Origin: Nostoc sp. 'Lobaria pulmonaria (5183) cyanobiont'
GTDB taxonomy: Bacteria; Cyanobacteriota; Cyanobacteriia; Cyanobacteriales; Nostocaceae
Direction: 5' to 3'
DNA: 64,000 nucleotides
Assembly (NCBI RefSeq): GCF_002949795.1
Contig: NZ_CP026692.1
Coordinates: 2,415,501 to 2,479,500, forward strand
The number at the start of each line of letters is the position of its first letter. Within the stretch, counting starts at the first letter, position 1. A model generated the notes under the pieces. It saw only the letters and a list, made by a program, of their open reading frames with translations. It made no database searches and was not told the DNA's origin. Both the position numbers and the translations under genes were made by a program. Shown piece by piece: positions 33,042-42,808 of this stretch.

Positions 33042-33785
33042 ATGCAGATTATGAGTGAACTTCCAAATACTCTTGAAGATGCGATCGCCCAATCTCGTGT
33101 AGCCGTCCAAGCTGCCCTTGCAGATGGCTGTACTCGCTTACAAGTTGAGTTCCTGTTCCCAGAACTGAAGTTTATGCCGGTGGCGGAACAATTTCTACCA
33201 GCGTTTACAGCTTATGATTCCCGTTTGAAGATTTTCTTTGCTGACGCTGGGGCTGCGGCCTTAGCCCGGCGTGATTGGGCAGATGCACCATTTCAAATTT
33301 TGGATATTGGTACAGGTAGGGCTGCTTCCTTGGAGACAAAAATTCAGCCAGAGGATGAAATTTTCTTATTCATCGCCCCCACATCCGTAGAAGTGCCGCA
33401 GTTGGAAAAGTTGTGTGAAGTAATAGGCGATCGCCCTGTAGTCTTGTTAAATCCCCGCCTAGAAGATTCTGGAACTGTGGGCATTGGTTATACAGCGAGA
33501 AAAATCCGCGATCGTTTTATCAGTACTATTGAATCTGCCTATTACGTGCGCCCCATAGACGATGAAAGTGCCCTATATCGCTCCTACCCAGGACAGTGGG
33601 AAGTTTGGCTAGAAACCGGCGGCGAATATCAAAGAATTGCCGAATTACCCACAAAACCATCTGGTGATGATTTGGATGTCATTGTTTTAAAAGGACAACC
33701 GCAAACAACAACAGACGCGACACCTGCGATAAAGCCCAATGTGTTTAAGAGTTTGCAACGGTTTTTAAAGGCGTTGAGTAGTTAA
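33042..33785 (+). CDS. DUF1995 family protein
   Basis: The 247-residue protein has the DUF1995 pattern: LEDAIAQSRVAVQAALADG, RLQVEFLFPELKFMP, and FLFIAPTSVEVPQLEKLCE with RPVVLLNPRLED. DUF1995 is shared by cyanobacteria and plastids; the Arabidopsis photosystem II assembly factor LPA3 belongs to it. No signal peptide or membrane helix is visible. The ATGs at 33042 and 33051 are both possible starts. It is monocistronic. Confidence 0.83.
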   Translation: MQIMSELPNTLEDAIAQSRVAVQAALADGCTRLQVEFLFPELKFMPVAEQFLPAFTAYDSRLKIFFADAGAAALARRDWADAPFQILDIGTGRAASLETKIQPEDEIFLFIAPTSVEVPQLEKLCEVIGDRPVVLLNPRLEDSGTVGIGYTARKIRDRFISTIESAYYVRPIDDESALYRSYPGQWEVWLETGGEYQRIAELPTKPSGDDLDVIVLKGQPQTTTDATPAIKPNVFKSLQRFLKALSS

Positions 33786-33878
33786 CAGAAAGGAAATAAA
33801 GCAGAGGTAGCAGGAGGAAACTTGATCATCTGCTGCCTCATTTTGAGTTTTTTATTTATCCTTTGATAGTAAATCGTC

Positions 33879-33941
33879 GCAAGGAAGACCGCTCCCGTTG
33901 CGAGGAAGACCGCTCCCATCACGAGCAAGACCGCTTCAGTT
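33879..33941. repeat. 21-bp tandem repeat, three copies
   Basis: Units at 33879-33899, 33900-33920 and 33921-33941 share (A/G)C(A/G)AG(G/C)AAGACCGCT; the third is more diverged. The minus strand shows a repeated AVFLATG frame that I regard as an artefact. The rest of 33786-34250 contains a hairpin ACCCCG/CGGGGT (34039-34068) and no gene. Confidence 0.7.
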
Positions 33942-34250
33942 TGTTGGGGAGTGCGTAGACGCAAAGCGATTTGTTGCTAGATATCGCTGCTTCGGCAGAG
34001 CAACAACTTAGGCGATCGCACCCAACTACCAAAAATAAACCCCGCTGCCATAAGAGGCGCTACGGGGTGTTAAGGCAATTATGCGGTAGTTTAGGTCGTT
34101 AATCAAGTTCTTCGTATAGTCCAGCCTATTTTAGTTATGATATGTGGCTAGGGATGGGTGAGACAGTGAGAATAGCTAATGGTTTTTCTTTACCCTCTAC
34201 GGGATTTTTGGAGCGCTTCTCACTACATTGCTATAAAATCACCCAGAAAT

Positions 34251-34727
34251 TTATTGCTTCTTCAATGTAAATGTTCCCTGGTTATTTTCAACATCGACAA
34301 AGCGTCCAGTTATAAGTCCAGGTTGGTCTAGCCTGCCACTGTGGACAATAGTATAAGTGATTTCTTGCCCTGTAACCCCAATTCCTGTAATGGTAACGAC
34401 CGGCAGTCCTCGGTTGATAGTAGTTGGATAAACATTGACAACAAAAACACCATTCTTATTATCAGTGTTAATAGGCAACACATAATGCCCGTTACTGCCT
34501 ACTATTTTAATCGAGCAAGCACCTAATACATAGCATTGGCTCTGAGGAAGACTGACTTGGTAATCCCATGTTCCGTCTAAATTATTGCTGCTAGTTGAAG
34601 AATAGATAATATTTTTTGACTCAGGGATTGCTTTGTCGTTAAACTCCTGAGCTAAAACTGATGACATAGGTGTAAGACTTGCAAAAGTAGCAAGAGCTAC
34701 AATTCCAGTTTTCCAATTTATCTTCAT
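34251..34727 (-). CDS. Small secreted protein of unknown function
   Basis: The 158-residue protein starts MKINWKTGIVALATFASLT with a signal peptide cleaved near VLA-QEF (residue 27). The mature part is beta-rich: NLDGTWDYQVSLPQSQCYVLGACSIKI contains two Cys that could form a disulfide, and ITGRFVDVENNQGTFTLKK ends it, recalling small lipocalin-like or secreted beta-barrel domains. AAAGGAG lies 10 nt before the ATG at 34727, which decides the start. No family was recognised. Confidence 0.75.
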   Translation of the reverse strand: MKINWKTGIVALATFASLTPMSSVLAQEFNDKAIPESKNIIYSSTSSNNLDGTWDYQVSLPQSQCYVLGACSIKIVGSNGHYVLPINTDNKNGVFVVNVYPTTINRGLPVVTITGIGVTGQEITYTIVHSGRLDQPGLITGRFVDVENNQGTFTLKKQ

Positions 34728-34908
34728 TAGCTTTAACTCCTTTGTTGTGGGATTAGATATTTTAGGTAAGTGAGACATTGCTTTTACGGTGAAAAAAGTA
34801 ACTAATGTTTACTTGAAAATCCTAAGTATAATAGTTGCTTTTATGCAGTTAATAACATCTCACTAGCTTTTATCAGACGTTAGTACACTTTTTATGCAAA
34901 TTGTTAAA

Positions 34909-35260
34909 TTATTTTTTACATCCAAGTAGGACATTGTTGCGAGATTTATAAAGATGAAAGTTAGCGGAGTAGGGAATATCGGCGCGATCGCTAATAAGAT
35001 CAAGCAATTCTGACTGATCAGGGGTCAAATCATCGTAGGCTGTGGATTACAGGATTTACAGTCTGACGATGAAAATTAATAGGCACGGACGAGCCAAGGT
35101 TCTGAGCTAACAAGAGATACAGCTAATCTTCAGTACGAGCTTGATCTCCTTGCCACCGACCAATGTGAAATAAGGAATACTCAACCCCTACCCGTTCTTG
35201 GAGCTTGGCACGATCGGCAAAAAGCCTTTATTCCACAGCATAATCAATATATTTTGCAAA
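34909..35260 (-). pseudogene. Decayed coding sequence, possibly transposase relic
   Basis: Two coding-like fragments are visible on the minus strand. One (about 35260-35110) reads DRAKLQERVGVEYSLFHIG and then WQGDQART before stops, resembling the C-terminal region of DDE transposases (…ERVGVEHxLAHIxxxQGxRAR…). The other (35035-34909) reads YDDLTPDQSELLDLISDRA and runs to a stop with no start codon. They may be unrelated. The region 34728-35320 holds no intact gene. Confidence 0.35.
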
Positions 35261-35270
35261 AATTATAAGA

Positions 35271-35306
35271 TAAAAAGAGGAGTTAGGAATTTTACTATTA
35301 ACTCCT
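35271..35306 (-). terminator. Intrinsic terminator after metalloprotease gene
   Basis: On the minus strand AGGAGTTA (35306-35299 complement) pairs with TAACTCCT, and CTTTTTATC follows. It lies just past the stop of the metalloprotease gene at 35321. The bases belong to the GAGTTAG heptamer family also seen near 51205. Confidence 0.6.
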
Positions 35307-35320
35307 CACTCCTAACTTTT

Positions 35321-38300
35321 TTAATTCGTTTGCAACGGTGCGTTCAAGACTTTTTCGATGCGATCGCGCGTTTCTAATAAGTGCGCTTTGGTATATTCAT
35401 CCTCGGAATTAACACCCTTGAGCTTCTCATCAAGTTGTTTTAGTTTATACCAAGCTAAAGTGCGAGCATCTTCTGGAACATTTTCTTTTCGCAATACCAT
35501 ACCAGTCAAAATGTCCAAATATTGACGCTGCAAGCCTCGCCGCAAACTGGCGATCTTCATTGGTTTACCTTTTGGTTTGATGACTTCCGTCCAAATATCT
35601 GATTGTAAAGTATCAAATAGTTCCGGCAGGGTCAGTGCTTTTCCTTCGGGAGTTTTGAGTTCAATATCCTTGAGACGAGAGAGGCGATCGCCTGAGAGTA
35701 AATCTCGCAACACAGAACCCTGCATCAGTAACACCAAGTCATGAATGGGAAAATCCAAACGACCAACTTGGGGAGAACTACCCCAATGTCGCCAACGGGA
35801 AGGTGCTAATTTATTCAGTAATTCTGGCGAAAAATTTAGGGCATCTTCTGCAAATACATATTTTTGCAGCGTTTCTAAAGCTTGTCGTTGTTCTTCAACA
35901 GGTACTGGTTCAAATGGTAAACGGTGTTGGGGGATTCCAGATTTCTCAGAAGGTATCTCGCTGGGGTGAATGCGATAGAAAGATTGTCCCCCGATGTATT
36001 TTGTGGTGAAATATATTTGTTGAAAATAGTTACCCAATACTGTGCTAAAACGTTCGCTGACATCGCTGTAACTATCACCAGCCATTGGGAAACGTTTATC
36101 CAGACGTTCCCACATCACCCGCGAATTATTCAATTGCCACTGAGAATAAAGCAGCACATTACCGCTGTTATCCCAAGCATCAGCTGTGGGGTCAAGGTCA
36201 TATACATCTTCATCTGTGGAATAACTCAACTCTGGCTTGTAGGATTGTGCAGCAATTTTCTCCAAAATTGGCTTTTCTGCTAGAGGAGTTGATGTCTGAA
36301 TTGTTGTGTAGCCGTACTTAATTGCCCATTCATCATAAGGCCCCACCATACTAGGAAAATAATCTCCTTGTTTTGTACCTTGAGGGGCGATATTTGGGGG
36401 AATATAGTCCATTACGGAAGTTGTCAAACCTTTATTTTTGGTAATTTCTGTATTATTCATCTCCTGTGGTGGTAGCAGCGTACTACCACGGAAGTTATGA
36501 CGTAAACCAAGAGTATGTCCAACTTCGTGAGCGATGATTAAACGTAGATATTGATTAATATATTCTTTCACCTGGTCTGGAGTAGCCATAGTATCAGGCA
36601 GCAGTGACATCGCCAGTGAACCAAAAGCAAACTGGTTAGCAGCTTCCATCCCGTAGCATAAATCGTATTCGCCTGCCATTTTCGATAAACGACCCAACAG
36701 CTTCTCTTGTCCTTGCATCTTCTGAGGCACACCATTGTTTTTCGCATCCAAACCATTGGCGCAAAGTAGACGATTTTGCATTAAAGCTGATAAAGTCGTG
36801 CGATTTTCTGTTTGGCTGGGTTGGATGATTTTGCGATATTCACTCTTGAGTGCCCGGATAAAGCTAGCATCTACGAGAATATCTGCATCCAAAATTTCCC
36901 CTGTCAATGGGTTAACGCGGGATGGCCCCATTGCAAAGTAGCCATCGACTGTGTTAATCCAGCGAATCGTGTTGTAACGAATATCTGCCGGGTCCCAGGT
37001 AGCATCATCTGGCATTTGGCGGACTTCAATTGCATCCTTGAATCCGGCTTTGATAAAGGCTTTGTTCCACATGAGAACGCCTTCTTTCATGGCATCGCGG
37101 TACTCTAAGGGTACAGCGTTATCAATCCAGAAGACAATCGGTTTTTTGGGACGAGAAATGACTGCTTTCGGGTCTTGTTTTTCTAAATGCCAACGATTTA
37201 TGTAGCGGACAAAAGAATCGCCGCGATCGTCGTCTTTGGATAAATCTTGGTAGGCGGTGATGAAATAGCCAACGCGATCGTCAGCAAGGCGTGGTCGATA
37301 ATCTTGATCGGGTAGTTGGGAGAGACTGTAGTGAACGCGCAGGGTAAAGCCACGGTTGTCAGCTAGCGACGCAAAGCTTGCCACTTCACTGTTGGGTTCA
37401 GCGCTATCAGAGTAATTCAAAACTGACTCGACTTCTAAGTTTTGGGGAAAGGCTTTAGCAGTACCAAAATAGGACTGGTCTGTGCTTGTGGGGACTCCTA
37501 AACTTGCAGATAATCCAGCTAAGTCTGTGAGTAACAAATCTCCCAAGTCAATGAGAATAGTTTTGCGTTCTGGATGAATGCTTTTAATGGAAATGTTGTA
37601 GAGAACAGAGTCGCTAAAAGATCGCGTCAGCGATCGCACCTGGGGATCTCCCTCACGAGTGCGAAAATTCACATTGCGGATGACAAAGTGTAGTTTATCA
37701 TCTACCCGTTGGAAATAAAACAAAAAATCTTGCAGAGGCATACCACTATAAATACCCCGTTCGCCAATACCCGATTCCAGGGTTGCCGTAGCTAAGTAAT
37801 TTTTATTAAGTTGTTCTGGCTTAATTTCTAGATAAATTTTATTCTTTTCTTTATTGCGATAAAGGGTGAACAATCCCCCTGACTTTTGGGTGTTTTTAAT
37901 TACTTCGTTAAATGGCTCTAAATCATCTTTTGCTGCTGGTTTAGCACTAGGTTTAGGCTTTACATCCGGTTTTTCTGGGGGTTTTGCAACTTGTAAAAAT
38001 GGTTGCTGATCTGCTTTTTTCAGGTTTTTTACTATCCAAATAAACGGTTGAGGCTGTACTTGTTTATTTTGATTAACTACCCAAACTTGGCCTGACGGTA
38101 GCCTCTGTTTCTGAGGAATATTAATATCCTTTAATGATAATGCTGAGATTTTAGTTGAATCAGTTTCTGTGGATAACTGATTATTGGATTTATCTCCACT
38201 TCTGTTTGTAACCACATCTTTTACAACAATATGCTTGGTTGTATCAACATTGTTAACAAACGGTGACTTAGCGCTAGCTGTCGCTATTCCTAAAAACAAA

Positions 38301-38347
38301 CCATGTAACAAAATCATATAAAAGGTTAATCTTTTCATCGCATTCAT
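35321..38347 (-). CDS. Large secreted zinc metalloprotease (DUF5117/DUF4953 type)
   Basis: The 1008-residue protein begins with a signal peptide (hydrophobic 8-24, cleavage near ATASA-KSP). A Lys/Pro-rich region (about 75-145) is followed by the DUF5117-like domain (about 145-400: YRNKEKNKIYLEIKPEQLNK). The catalytic region has HEVGHTLGLRHNF, the extended HExxHxxGxxH zinc site of metzincin-like proteases, with a downstream Met in SVMDYIPPNIAP that could be the Met-turn. The C-terminal part resembles DUF4953. It is probably periplasmic or extracellular; natural substrates are unknown. It has a good intrinsic terminator and is monocistronic. Confidence 0.87.
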   Translation of the reverse strand: MNAMKRLTFYMILLHGLFLGIATASAKSPFVNNVDTTKHIVVKDVVTNRSGDKSNNQLSTETDSTKISALSLKDINIPQKQRLPSGQVWVVNQNKQVQPQPFIWIVKNLKKADQQPFLQVAKPPEKPDVKPKPSAKPAAKDDLEPFNEVIKNTQKSGGLFTLYRNKEKNKIYLEIKPEQLNKNYLATATLESGIGERGIYSGMPLQDFLFYFQRVDDKLHFVIRNVNFRTREGDPQVRSLTRSFSDSVLYNISIKSIHPERKTILIDLGDLLLTDLAGLSASLGVPTSTDQSYFGTAKAFPQNLEVESVLNYSDSAEPNSEVASFASLADNRGFTLRVHYSLSQLPDQDYRPRLADDRVGYFITAYQDLSKDDDRGDSFVRYINRWHLEKQDPKAVISRPKKPIVFWIDNAVPLEYRDAMKEGVLMWNKAFIKAGFKDAIEVRQMPDDATWDPADIRYNTIRWINTVDGYFAMGPSRVNPLTGEILDADILVDASFIRALKSEYRKIIQPSQTENRTTLSALMQNRLLCANGLDAKNNGVPQKMQGQEKLLGRLSKMAGEYDLCYGMEAANQFAFGSLAMSLLPDTMATPDQVKEYINQYLRLIIAHEVGHTLGLRHNFRGSTLLPPQEMNNTEITKNKGLTTSVMDYIPPNIAPQGTKQGDYFPSMVGPYDEWAIKYGYTTIQTSTPLAEKPILEKIAAQSYKPELSYSTDEDVYDLDPTADAWDNSGNVLLYSQWQLNNSRVMWERLDKRFPMAGDSYSDVSERFSTVLGNYFQQIYFTTKYIGGQSFYRIHPSEIPSEKSGIPQHRLPFEPVPVEEQRQALETLQKYVFAEDALNFSPELLNKLAPSRWRHWGSSPQVGRLDFPIHDLVLLMQGSVLRDLLSGDRLSRLKDIELKTPEGKALTLPELFDTLQSDIWTEVIKPKGKPMKIASLRRGLQRQYLDILTGMVLRKENVPEDARTLAWYKLKQLDEKLKGVNSEDEYTKAHLLETRDRIEKVLNAPLQTN

Positions 38348-38883
38348 TCCCTGATAACTATCTCACGTTAATTTTTAACTTTTGCAAAGCTATATAGCCT
38401 GCCCTCTGCCGATTGTCTTAGCTGCTTTATATTGGGCAACAAACTTTCAACTTAAATTTTAGTTGCAATTTCTCAGCTTTTTTGTGCTGTTTTAGTGTAG
38501 GATTTTTTCTAACAATTGCATCTCCAACAAACAGTAAGTATGATTTTTACATCAGACTAGTAAGTTTCTAGGAAAAAAAGTATAACAAACTAGCCCAACC
38601 ATAGAATTACTTGATTTTTGAAATAATTTTTAAGTTAACACTTTGTTTACATGATCAGAAGAAGCTTAAGGCTACTACAGGTGAGCGAGAAGTCGCCATC
38701 CAGGAACGCTGTTGGCAAATTCACAAGAAGTAGTCCGCCATAAACATCGCCAACTCATGATTTTTTTACTATAGTATTTATTTATACTATTGATTGTTGG
38801 AAATGCAAAGCAAACTAGCGTAGAAAAGTTTTTAATTCAGAATTATCAAAAACAGTTATTTAAATGTAACAACGGAAACAAAA
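38348..38883. promoter_or_regulatory. Divergent intergenic region
   Basis: The 536-bp, AT-rich gap lies between the divergent metalloprotease (-) and pentapeptide (+) genes. It must contain both promoters. I see no repeat family or gene in it beyond a short frame starting near 38790 that overlaps the pentapeptide gene start and is not convincing. Confidence 0.4.
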
Positions 38884-40653
38884 ATGTCAACATATTTATC
38901 TCAAGTCTGGCAACTGCTGAGAAATTATGTGAGGGGTACAAGGTTACAAGAGATGCCAAAGACCACATCGCTAGAAACTAAAGCAGTTTTACCTCTAGGA
39001 AAAAAGACTAAAGAACCAGACAAAAGCGTTAAATTGGCTCAAGATAATTTGCAGGAATATTTATACTCTCCAAAACTGCAAAAAAGCTTAGAAAAATGGA
39101 CAATACCAAAGAACGGTTTGATTTCTCAGATAGACGATCGCACATTGGGCACTTTACCCACTGGGTTTTACTTTAAAGTATGCGATCGCCAGATGCATGA
39201 ACAGATTTATGATTTATTGGGCAATAGTGCCCTGAAACCTGAAATAGTCAAGCAACTGATGGAATTGGTTGTGACTGGTCAAAAAATCCGCCCAGAATTG
39301 CTTTTTTGGCGGCTAGAAGATTTTTATCGTCGCTGGTGTCACGGGGAATTTATCGATGGCATACCAGATGATAACCTGCCTCAGAAAACAAAGTTAAAGC
39401 TAGCAGCACAAAATATTGCGATCGGGTTGAGACAGGTAGACATATATACAGGGCTGAACGTACTGATTTTATTATTAGAGTTACACCGCTACGCTCAAGG
39501 CCAAGATGAACTCAAACAAAAAATCACCTTCTATCCATCTACCCAACCGGACACAGATAATTTTTTCACATCCCAACTGCTGCGGATTATCAATTATAGT
39601 GATGCCCTGGAAATTGGTAACTTTAGCAATATAGTTGGACAATTTCTCAAAGGTGGCAACTTTCGGAATGCTTACCTTGGTGATGCCAACCTTACCGGGG
39701 CAGACTTTAGCAACGCTGACCTAAGCTTTGCTTATCTCGGCGATGCCAACTTAACTGGTGTAAACTTTAGCGGTGCCAACCTTAGGGGTGCTAACCTCGG
39801 CGATGCCAACCTCAGCGGTGCCAACCTCAGCGGTGTTAACCTCAGCGGTGCCGACCTCAGTAGCACCAATCTCAGTGGTGCTAACCTTAACTGTGCCAAC
39901 CTTAGCCGCGCCGACCTCAACCGCGCCGACCTTAGCAATACCAACCTTAACCGCGCCGACCTCAACCGCGCCGACCTCAACCGCGCCGACCTTAGCAGCA
40001 CTAACCTCAGCCATGCTGACCTAAGTAACGCCATCCTTTTCGGTGCAAATCTGAGTGAAGCCAATCTTAGCAGCGTCAGCCTTAGCCATGCCGACCTTTG
40101 CCGCGCCGACCTCAGTGGTGCTGATTTGAGTCACGCCATCCTTAACGGTACTAATCTCAGTGACACAATTCTTTTCAGTACCAACCTCAGCGATGCTATC
40201 CTTGTTGCCGCAGACCTCAGCTATGCCAAACTTAACGGTGCCAAACTTAACAATGCCAGACTTAACGGTGCAATGTTCTTAGGTGCCGACCTCAGCGGTG
40301 TAGACCTGAGTCGGGTGATTCTCAACGAAGCTGACCTCAGCGGCGTGATTCTCAACGACGCCGACCTTAGTGGTGCTGACCTCACTGACGCCATCCTGTT
40401 TGGCACAGACTTCAGCTATGCCAACCTTAACAGTGCTAACCTCAGTGGCAGTAACCTCAGTGGTGCTATCCTCAATGGTGCGGATCTCAGTCATAGCAAT
40501 CTAAGTTATGCCATTCTGGGTGGTGCAGACCTTAGCGACGCCAATTTAGAAGAAATGATCTGGGGTAAAAAGCAGCAGTGGGAAGGTGTGCGGGGATTAG
40601 AGACAGCAGTTAATGTACCGGAGGCGTTGAAGGAAGAACTGGGACTGAATTGA
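38884..40653 (+). CDS. Pentapeptide-repeat protein with unassigned N-terminal domain
   Basis: The 589-residue protein has an N-terminal non-repeat domain of about 245 residues (FYRRWCHGEFIDGIPDDNLP, LRQVDIYTGLNVLILLLELH) and then more than 60 tandem A(D/N)LSx pentapeptides (about 255-560). This predicts a long right-handed quadrilateral beta-helix. The tail EMIWGKKQQWEGVRGLETA closes many cyanobacterial pentapeptide proteins. The N-terminal block resembles the segment that precedes pentapeptide repeats in larger cyanobacterial multidomain proteins, but I could not assign it. No membrane helix or signal peptide is seen. The repetitive DNA yields long spurious frames on other strands. Confidence 0.85.
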   Translation: MSTYLSQVWQLLRNYVRGTRLQEMPKTTSLETKAVLPLGKKTKEPDKSVKLAQDNLQEYLYSPKLQKSLEKWTIPKNGLISQIDDRTLGTLPTGFYFKVCDRQMHEQIYDLLGNSALKPEIVKQLMELVVTGQKIRPELLFWRLEDFYRRWCHGEFIDGIPDDNLPQKTKLKLAAQNIAIGLRQVDIYTGLNVLILLLELHRYAQGQDELKQKITFYPSTQPDTDNFFTSQLLRIINYSDALEIGNFSNIVGQFLKGGNFRNAYLGDANLTGADFSNADLSFAYLGDANLTGVNFSGANLRGANLGDANLSGANLSGVNLSGADLSSTNLSGANLNCANLSRADLNRADLSNTNLNRADLNRADLNRADLSSTNLSHADLSNAILFGANLSEANLSSVSLSHADLCRADLSGADLSHAILNGTNLSDTILFSTNLSDAILVAADLSYAKLNGAKLNNARLNGAMFLGADLSGVDLSRVILNEADLSGVILNDADLSGADLTDAILFGTDFSYANLNSANLSGSNLSGAILNGADLSHSNLSYAILGGADLSDANLEEMIWGKKQQWEGVRGLETAVNVPEALKEELGLN

Positions 40654-40805
40654 GATGAGGCGATATTCTACACTCAACTTTAAAGAGCCAATACATTTAT
40701 GTATAGGTTTCTCCTCCCAACTAGAAAGCCCCCAGATGAATCCAAGGGCTTGGGTAATTTTGGTTGCGATCGCAATCTGCGGTAAATGCACTCTAAAATA
40801 CTTAA

Positions 40806-41726
40806 TTAATTACGGTGATTATTGCTGTAGTGAACCCTTGTACCTGCCCACAGCAACTTCTCCCGCAGCGTCTGATAGTAGGAATTGTTCTCGCGCAAAA
40901 TAATAAATTTAGCCCGACACTCTGCCATCCGCACATCAACGCGGTGTCCGGGCCAAATTGAAGTCCCCAAAACCCCATCTGTCCACAGCTTGGTACTCAA
41001 ATCGTAATCCCCCAAAGGCCAAATACTCACTACAGAACCAGGGGGTAAAACGAGGGGGCGACTAGAAAGGCTCATTGCACAAATGGGAGTGATGGTAATC
41101 GCCTCCATACCATCATGCATAATTGGCCCATTAGCAGAAACGGTATAACCTGTAGAACCTGTAGGAGTAGAAATAATCAACCCATCCCCGACGTATTGAT
41201 CCACTACCTCACCATCGATTTCCATTTCCAGAATTGAGGTGATCATTCGGTCAGCGGAGGCGGGTTTGACACAAAATTCATTCAAAGCCAGGTAACGTTC
41301 GCTCACTGGTTCTAAATTAGATCCATGACCCTCATACACCGCAGCTTGTAACATCATCCGTCGTTGGATAGCATAGCGATCCTCAAACAGCCGATCCCAA
41401 ACTTTCTCCGTATCCTGAAACTCTTCCACTGACTCAGTTAAAAACCCCAGATGACCTCCCACATTCACTCCCAGAATTGGGATACCAGCTGGGGCTAAAT
41501 GTCTGGCACCAGTTAAAACAGTACCATCGCCACCGAGTACCAAAGCGAGATCGATTGGTTGACCCGCCGAAGCCAAAAAGACTGGATAGGGGTTGTCTTT
41601 CGGCCCGCTAGGCCCTATCAACACTTGGCAATCGCGACTTTCTAGTTGTTTCGCACAGATTTCTGCCCATTCTTTACTCCGGGCATCCCGCGCTTTATAA
41701 GCAATGATTACCTGCTTGAGTTGCAC
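40806..41726 (-). CDS. nadK: NAD(+) kinase
   Basis: The 306-residue enzyme phosphorylates NAD+ to NADP+. It has the GGDGT motif (LALVLGGDGTVLTGARHL), the NVGGHLGFL block and the SPTGSTGYT-type motif (STPTGSTGYTVSANGP) with downstream PICAMSLSSRPLVLP. The GTG at 41726 gives the family start MQLKQVIIAYKARD; a TTG two codons earlier is less likely. It begins 6 nt after the ndhE stop, so it is the last gene of the ndh operon. That links NADP supply to NDH-1-based electron flow. Confidence 0.92.
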   Translation of the reverse strand: MQLKQVIIAYKARDARSKEWAEICAKQLESRDCQVLIGPSGPKDNPYPVFLASAGQPIDLALVLGGDGTVLTGARHLAPAGIPILGVNVGGHLGFLTESVEEFQDTEKVWDRLFEDRYAIQRRMMLQAAVYEGHGSNLEPVSERYLALNEFCVKPASADRMITSILEMEIDGEVVDQYVGDGLIISTPTGSTGYTVSANGPIMHDGMEAITITPICAMSLSSRPLVLPPGSVVSIWPLGDYDLSTKLWTDGVLGTSIWPGHRVDVRMAECRAKFIILRENNSYYQTLREKLLWAGTRVHYSNNHRN

Positions 41727-41732
41727 GCACAA

Positions 41733-42038
41733 TTACCACTTCAGGAGATTAAACTGCTCCATATCGACGGTATCGCGGTTGCGATAAATGGCCAGCACGA
41801 TCGCTAAACCCACCGCCGCTTCGGCTGCGGCCACGGTAATCACAAATACTGTGAAAACCTGACCCTTGATTAATGTTGAGTCGAGGAAGTTGGAAAATGC
41901 CATTAAATTCAGATTAACAGCATTGAGCAGTAACTCAATTGACATCAGCACCCGCACAGCGTTGCGGCTGGTAATTAAACCGTAGATGCCGATGCAGAAT
42001 AAAGCTGCTGCTAGTAATAAAAAGTACTGGAGTTGCAT
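41733..42038 (-). CDS. ndhE: NAD(P)H-quinone oxidoreductase subunit 4L
   Basis: The 101-residue membrane subunit (NuoK homologue) has three transmembrane helices and the conserved Glu in [14 protein letters not shown], part of the proton channel. It is a core membrane-arm subunit of thylakoid NDH-1, used in respiration and cyclic electron flow. It follows ndhG by 58 nt and precedes nadK. Confidence 0.95.
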   Translation of the reverse strand: MQLQYFLLLAAALFCIGIYGLITSRNAVRVLMSIELLLNAVNLNLMAFSNFLDSTLIKGQVFTVFVITVAAAEAAVGLAIVLAIYRNRDTVDMEQFNLLKW

Positions 42039-42096
42039 GAATCTAAGTATTACTCCTCAAAATCTGGCTGTTTATCTGCGACTCAGGTCGCAAATA

Positions 42097-42711
42097 TTAC
42101 TCTTTTGTTTCACTGGTTGTTGATACTAGTTCTCTAGGGCGTTCTTGCAAAGTCAAAACAGTTTGCCCCAGTTGGGATGGTGTCAATAGGTCTGGCAAAT
42201 ACTCGCGGCGTGCCAAAATAATTGCTCCTACCATTGCTATCAGCAGCAAAATGGAAGCTAGTTCAAAAGGCAGTAAAAAGTCAGTGAAAAAATGTTCTCC
42301 AATTAAAACTATAGAACTTTCACCACCCGCCACAGGAGCAGTTGAGTACGCCCAAGGAGTAGCTAGAACCATCGTACTTAAAAGACCAAACAATCCTACA
42401 CTAACTACACCCGTAAGTACTTTACGCACCCATGAGTTAGGAAATGCTACAAAGTTCTCCCGCTTGTTCACCAACATAATGGCAAACAAAATCAACACGT
42501 TAACCGCCCCAACATAAATTAGTATTTGTGCAGCTGCAACAAAATCAGCATTTAGTAACAGGTACATTCCCGCTATGCTGATGAACACACCCCCCAGCAA
42601 AAAGGCAGAATAGACGATGTTGGAGAACAGCACCACACCAATGGCCGCCCCAATCATCATCACGCCTAGTATGCCAAGCGATACAAGCTGTACTCCTTCT
42701 GCTAGATTCAC
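42097..42711 (-). CDS. ndhG: NAD(P)H-quinone oxidoreductase subunit 6
   Basis: The 204-residue protein is a NuoJ homologue with five predicted transmembrane helices and the signature YVGAVNVLILFAIMLVNKRE. It is a membrane-arm subunit of NDH-1. It ends in a hydrophilic tail (LTLQERPRELVSTTSETKE). A heptanucleotide repeat array separates it from ndhI. Confidence 0.95.
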   Translation of the reverse strand: MNLAEGVQLVSLGILGVMMIGAAIGVVLFSNIVYSAFLLGGVFISIAGMYLLLNADFVAAAQILIYVGAVNVLILFAIMLVNKRENFVAFPNSWVRKVLTGVVSVGLFGLLSTMVLATPWAYSTAPVAGGESSIVLIGEHFFTDFLLPFELASILLLIAMVGAIILARREYLPDLLTPSQLGQTVLTLQERPRELVSTTSETKE

Positions 42712-42724
42712 TGTTTTTTGTCCT

Positions 42725-42808
42725 TAGTCAATTGTCAATTGTCATTGGTCATTAGTCATTGGTCATTAGTCATTGGTCAAATGACAATGGACAAATGACA
42801 AATGACAT
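42725..42808. repeat. Heptanucleotide STRR array between ndhI and ndhG
   Basis: The array contains TCATTGG and TCATTAG heptamers alternating in tandem, then the opposite-sense AATGACA/AATGGAC heptamers. The two halves are partly complementary, so the transcript can fold into an imperfect hairpin inside the operon. Confidence 0.8.

Noticed and set aside
39732-40494. Frames on other strands within the pentapeptide gene
   Set aside because: Caused by the 15-bp coding repeat; the plus-strand frame with A(D/N)LSx repeats is the only one with a known fold.
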